Part shown: positions 14,663 to 16,510 of the stretch, one piece after another | Layout of the letters: every line of letters begins with the position of its first letter | How positions within the stretch are numbered: position 1 is the first letter of the stretch | Assembly (NCBI GenBank): GCA_027483005.1 | Contig: JAIXVN010000054.1 | Span: forward strand, 1-16,510 | Origin: Verrucomicrobiaceae bacterium | GTDB lineage: Bacteria; Verrucomicrobiota; Verrucomicrobiia; Verrucomicrobiales; Akkermansiaceae | DNA length: 16,510 bases | Reading direction: 5' to 3' | Position numbers and translations under genes: made by a program | Notes under the pieces: generated by a model | What the model was told of the DNA's origin: nothing | Database searches by the model: none | What the model saw: the letters and a program-made list of their open reading frames with translations, nothing else

Positions 14663-14699
14663 TCAACTGCGCCCGGAACAAATGCCTGCTGGTGCGATG
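14663..14699. repeat. 37-bp direct repeat, copy 2, inside the HNOBA coding region
   Basis: Identical to 14593-14629. In the minus-strand frame of the 14951 start, this copy encodes the native HRTSRHLFRAQL segment. The offset of 70 is 1 modulo 3, which causes the frameshift. Confidence 0.95.
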
Positions 14700-14950
14700 G
14701 CGAAAGAGGAACAGCGTATGTCGGTTTGCCTCGGTCAAAGCCCCGCTGAAACCTTCAACCGGCCGCTGGAGTTCGAACAGATCGGACATCAAGGCACCCT
14801 CCCTGACATCCGGGCAAATCTTGAGAAGGCTCGGCCCGAATTCAGCGATCCTCAATTCCTGATCCCAGGAGACGAAAAACGGAAATGCCGAAACAAATGC
14901 GTCGTGATCCAACCAGGAGCGCCCACTCGAGTCTATGGAAGTGTGCTTCA

Positions 14951-15508
14951 TCAGGTCGGAACCGAGGCCCAGCGGACCAGAAACTCATCGTGTTCGGCTC
15001 CTTCTGACTTCCTGCGGACGACTTCAACTTCAGTCGGCGAGTTGAACATCTTTCCGAGGCCTTGCAGCAGTCCGATCACGAAGTCGGTGAGGCCAGGGCG
15101 GTGGGAGTCATAGTGCAGAACCAATGAGTTCTCCGTAACGTCCGTGCAGGAAAACCTGGGTGGCTGGAGGTCCGGAAAGATCATCGCGACACGGGTGTGG
15201 AAGGACGGAAGATTGATCAGGAACTCCGGCAATGTCCGGCCGCTCGCCTCCAGCATGCTCCCATATCCATGCTTTGCGGTGACCAGGATCCAGTGCTCGC
15301 CGAACGCTACCAGCACCTTCTTGGCCTCCAGACCCAGCACTTCGCTGGCGGCTGCCACGAGATCATAAGTCATCGAATCCGGATAACGCTCATTGGAAAG
15401 GAAGATGTCGTCCTCAACCCCCGCCTTTTCCTTGATCGCGTTCCACTGCTCGCGGCTGAAACCGGTAAGCACCAGATCCTCGATCGCCTTGTTAACCATT
15501 CCGTACAT
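14951..15508 (-). CDS. H-NOX heme nitric-oxide/oxygen sensor protein
   Basis: The 185-residue stand-alone HNOB (H-NOX) protein binds b-type heme and senses NO or another diatomic gas in the cytoplasm. It begins MYGMVNKAIEDLVLTGFS, the classic H-NOX start, fixing ATG 15508; the frame is open upstream to 15691 but that overlaps the next gene. His104 (NLPSFHTRV) is the predicted proximal heme ligand, and Tyr133-x-Ser135-x-Arg137 (YDSHR) is the heme-propionate motif. VEDDIFLSNERYPD and GLLQGLGKMF are further family signatures. The stop overlaps the kinase start (TGATG), so it is the predicted partner and input sensor of the HNOBA kinase. Phe143 aligns with Ile145 of animal guanylate cyclase beta1, suggesting no tyrosine-based O2 stabilisation. 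Confidence 0.95.
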   Translation of the reverse strand: MYGMVNKAIEDLVLTGFSREQWNAIKEKAGVEDDIFLSNERYPDSMTYDLVAAASEVLGLEAKKVLVAFGEHWILVTAKHGYGSMLEASGRTLPEFLINLPSFHTRVAMIFPDLQPPRFSCTDVTENSLVLHYDSHRPGLTDFVIGLLQGLGKMFNSPTEVEVVRRKSEGAEHDEFLVRWASVPT

Positions 15509-15512
15509 AAGA

Positions 15513-15543
15513 GTATCAAAGTCGGATGGTGAAAATTGGTCAA
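15513..15543 (-). promoter_or_regulatory. Candidate sigma70-type promoter of the H-NOX operon
   Basis: On the minus strand TTGACC (15543-15538) is followed after 17 nt by TTTGAT (15520-15515), or after 19 nt by GATACT (15518-15513). The start codon is only 5-7 nt beyond the -10, so transcription would begin at or next to the ATG, implying a leaderless mRNA. This is the best promoter-like match noticed in the window. Confidence 0.5.
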
Positions 15544-15605
15544 GAGAGATGATGGCCCGGGAGATGATCGAATGTCGAAGGGTGCCTCTGAAGAATTGAA
15601 TCCTC

Positions 15606-16145
15606 CTAGGGCGCAGGCAGCGGAACCCGCTGGATCTTCTGATCATCAATCCGGAACGTTTCCGACTGCGAGTAGGCGTTTCCACGGCCACCCTGGGTGA
15701 GGGTGAGGGTCACCACTGCGGACGCCCCCTCCACCGCCGGCTCTGCCTTGGCCGCTGAGTATTTGCCGCTGGCGAGAAAGGTCATTGAGTGCCCCACTGA
15801 CCAGACACCACCGGACTGGCGGAGAAGAATCAGCGAGGAAAGAACCGTCGGGGTGGCTTTCGTCGGCGGAAGGGCGTTTGCCAGCAGCAGCGCCTGCGTC
15901 GTGGAAGACCACAACACACTGACCTCGGAAAAGGCCTCCGACCGATAGTGCGCCTTCGGGCCACCGGGATACTCCGGGAAATCCACTTCCAGGAAACTGC
16001 GGAGATCCGGGCGAGTAGCGCACCAGGACTTGTCGGTGAACTTCTGCACGCACTCCTGAGGCGTAGGGAGTGTGGACTGGGCCGCGAGTTCGTGCGAGAA
16101 CACCAGCAGGCAGACGATGGCAATCAAGACGGCTTTTGCATTCAT
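15606..16145 (-). CDS. Secreted protein of unknown function
   Basis: The 179-residue product has a signal peptide (MNAKAVLIAIVCLLVFSHELAAQS, cleavage near AAQ). ATG 16145 was chosen because it directly precedes the hydrophobic core; ATG 16160 is an alternative. The mature part holds two cysteines (PQECVQ, SWCATR), so a disulfide is possible, then a mixed alpha/beta region (SEVSVLWSSTTQALLLANAL, LILLRQSGGVWSVGHSMTF) and an end rich in beta residues. The single-domain layout with GGVWSVGHS loosely recalls small NTF2-like or DUF proteins, but no family was recognised. It lies 97 bp upstream of the H-NOX gene on the same strand. Confidence 0.65.
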   Translation of the reverse strand: MNAKAVLIAIVCLLVFSHELAAQSTLPTPQECVQKFTDKSWCATRPDLRSFLEVDFPEYPGGPKAHYRSEAFSEVSVLWSSTTQALLLANALPPTKATPTVLSSLILLRQSGGVWSVGHSMTFLASGKYSAAKAEPAVEGASAVVTLTLTQGGRGNAYSQSETFRIDDQKIQRVPLPAP

Positions 16146-16241
16146 GACGGTGGGGGACATCGTGTCGCTGAGAATGAGAAGGTTCGAATCAGATTCCAAG
16201 CGGAATCCTCTATCCGCCCAAGTCTTGGCAAGCAATGCCCC

Positions 16242-16510
16242 TCACCTGCCCAGTTCGAAGGGTCCAAGCACGTTCAGATACCATTCCCAGAGCTTCCATC
16301 CGCCGAAGAGCCAGGTGACGCAGCCAATCGCGAGAAAGGGTCCGAATGGGAGCTTCATCCCGAATCCGATCCGCCCGATCAAGGCCACGATGATGGCGTA
16401 GATCGATCCCGCAAAGACGCTGAAGAACATCCCGGCCCAGCCGAAATACGCCCCGATCATCCCTAACAGATGGATGTCGCCCATGCCCATCGCCTCACGC
16501 GGAATCACCA
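16242..16510 (-). CDS. Prepilin peptidase (type IV leader peptidase, A24 family), C-terminal part
   Basis: The gene runs off the right edge, so its N-terminus is missing; about 89 C-terminal residues are visible. MGMGDIHLLGMIGAYFGW contains the GxGD motif with the second catalytic Asp of the PilD/GspO/TadV aspartyl proteases. Hydrophobic helices follow: GMFFSVFAGSIYAIIVALI and PFGPFLAIGCVTWLFGG. Such inner-membrane enzymes cleave and methylate prepilins of type IV pili and type II secretion systems. PFGPFLAIG is typical of the bacterial PilD/GspO group. No pilus genes are in the window. Confidence 0.88.
   Translation of the reverse strand, partial: VIPREAMGMGDIHLLGMIGAYFGWAGMFFSVFAGSIYAIIVALIGRIGFGMKLPFGPFLAIGCVTWLFGGWKLWEWYLNVLGPFELGR

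Larger units (their letters stand above)
14481..14951 (-). pseudogene. Detached N-terminus (first half of HNOBA domain) of the hybrid kinase
   Basis: ATG 14951 overlaps the H-NOX stop as TGATG, so translation is probably coupled. The first 96 residues are native: FPFFVSWDQELRIAEFGPSL, LLKICPDVREG, LMSDLFELQRPVE and HTLFLFRHRTSRHLFRAQL match the start of HNOBA (H-NOX-associated, PAS-like). After that the frame runs into the 33-bp insert and a second copy of the repeat in the wrong frame (NPNQHDGSAKQTSHQQAFV) and ends at 14481, giving 156 residues. Deleting 70 bp between the direct repeats joins residue 91 to FRAQLILTG of the downstream frame and yields one 860-residue protein. As it stands, the kinase is split inside HNOBA. 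Confidence 0.8.

Noticed and set aside
14593..14699. CRISPR-like unit (37-bp repeat, 33-bp spacer, 37-bp repeat)
   Set aside because: Only two repeats, no cas genes or leader, and the repeat encodes part of a conserved HNOBA domain. A local duplication explains it better.
15509..15691. N-terminal extension of H-NOX by 61 residues
   Set aside because: H-NOX proteins begin at MYG; the extension overlaps the neighbouring secreted-protein gene and the promoter-like sequence.

Overview
The window looks like a chromosome fragment from a GC-rich Gram-negative bacterium of the PVC group, most likely Verrucomicrobiota (perhaps Verrucomicrobiaceae). This is an inference from the mix of families: a RAYT-type transposase tail, secreted YdjY and terpenoid-cyclase-fold proteins, a DUF1080 protein, an OmpA-like coiled-coil protein, many starts without a Shine-Dalgarno sequence, and simple-sequence intergenic elements. 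No rRNA, tRNA or true CRISPR was seen.

Left part (1-4578). A transposase tail (1-249) is followed by a small ORF with a strong SD and a secreted protein of unknown function (369-836). Then sixA, fabG and a clamp-loader delta-prime-like gene lie on the minus strand. Divergent from these are hisI and rplS on the plus strand; rplS ends in a clear intrinsic terminator. The gaps upstream of sixA, fabG and tsaD hold T-rich (mRNA sense) sequence with a 7-nt period, just before SD-less start codons.

Middle (4692-10277). A plus-strand group encodes a membrane-anchored TPR-like protein, a secreted YdjY-domain protein and a secreted squalene-cyclase-fold protein; the last two overlap by ATGA. A broken minus-strand membrane-protein gene follows (about 7973-8331), then tsaD and a HAD phosphatase.

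Right part (10330-16510). A coiled-coil/OmpA-like envelope gene is broken by a frameshift and an in-frame TAG. Everything after it is on the minus strand. In transcription order: the end of a prepilin peptidase, a secreted unknown protein, an H-NOX heme gas sensor, a hybrid histidine kinase whose N-terminus is an HNOBA (H-NOX-associated) domain, and a DUF1080 protein.

The most notable system is the H-NOX/HNOBA-kinase pair. The two genes overlap as TGATG and would form a two-protein nitric-oxide sensor that resembles the sensory half of animal soluble guanylate cyclase, wired to a phosphorelay. The kinase reading frame is interrupted inside HNOBA by a 70-bp insertion bounded by a 37-bp direct repeat. 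Removing exactly 70 bp restores an 860-residue kinase, so the site may be a decayed allele or a reversible on/off switch.
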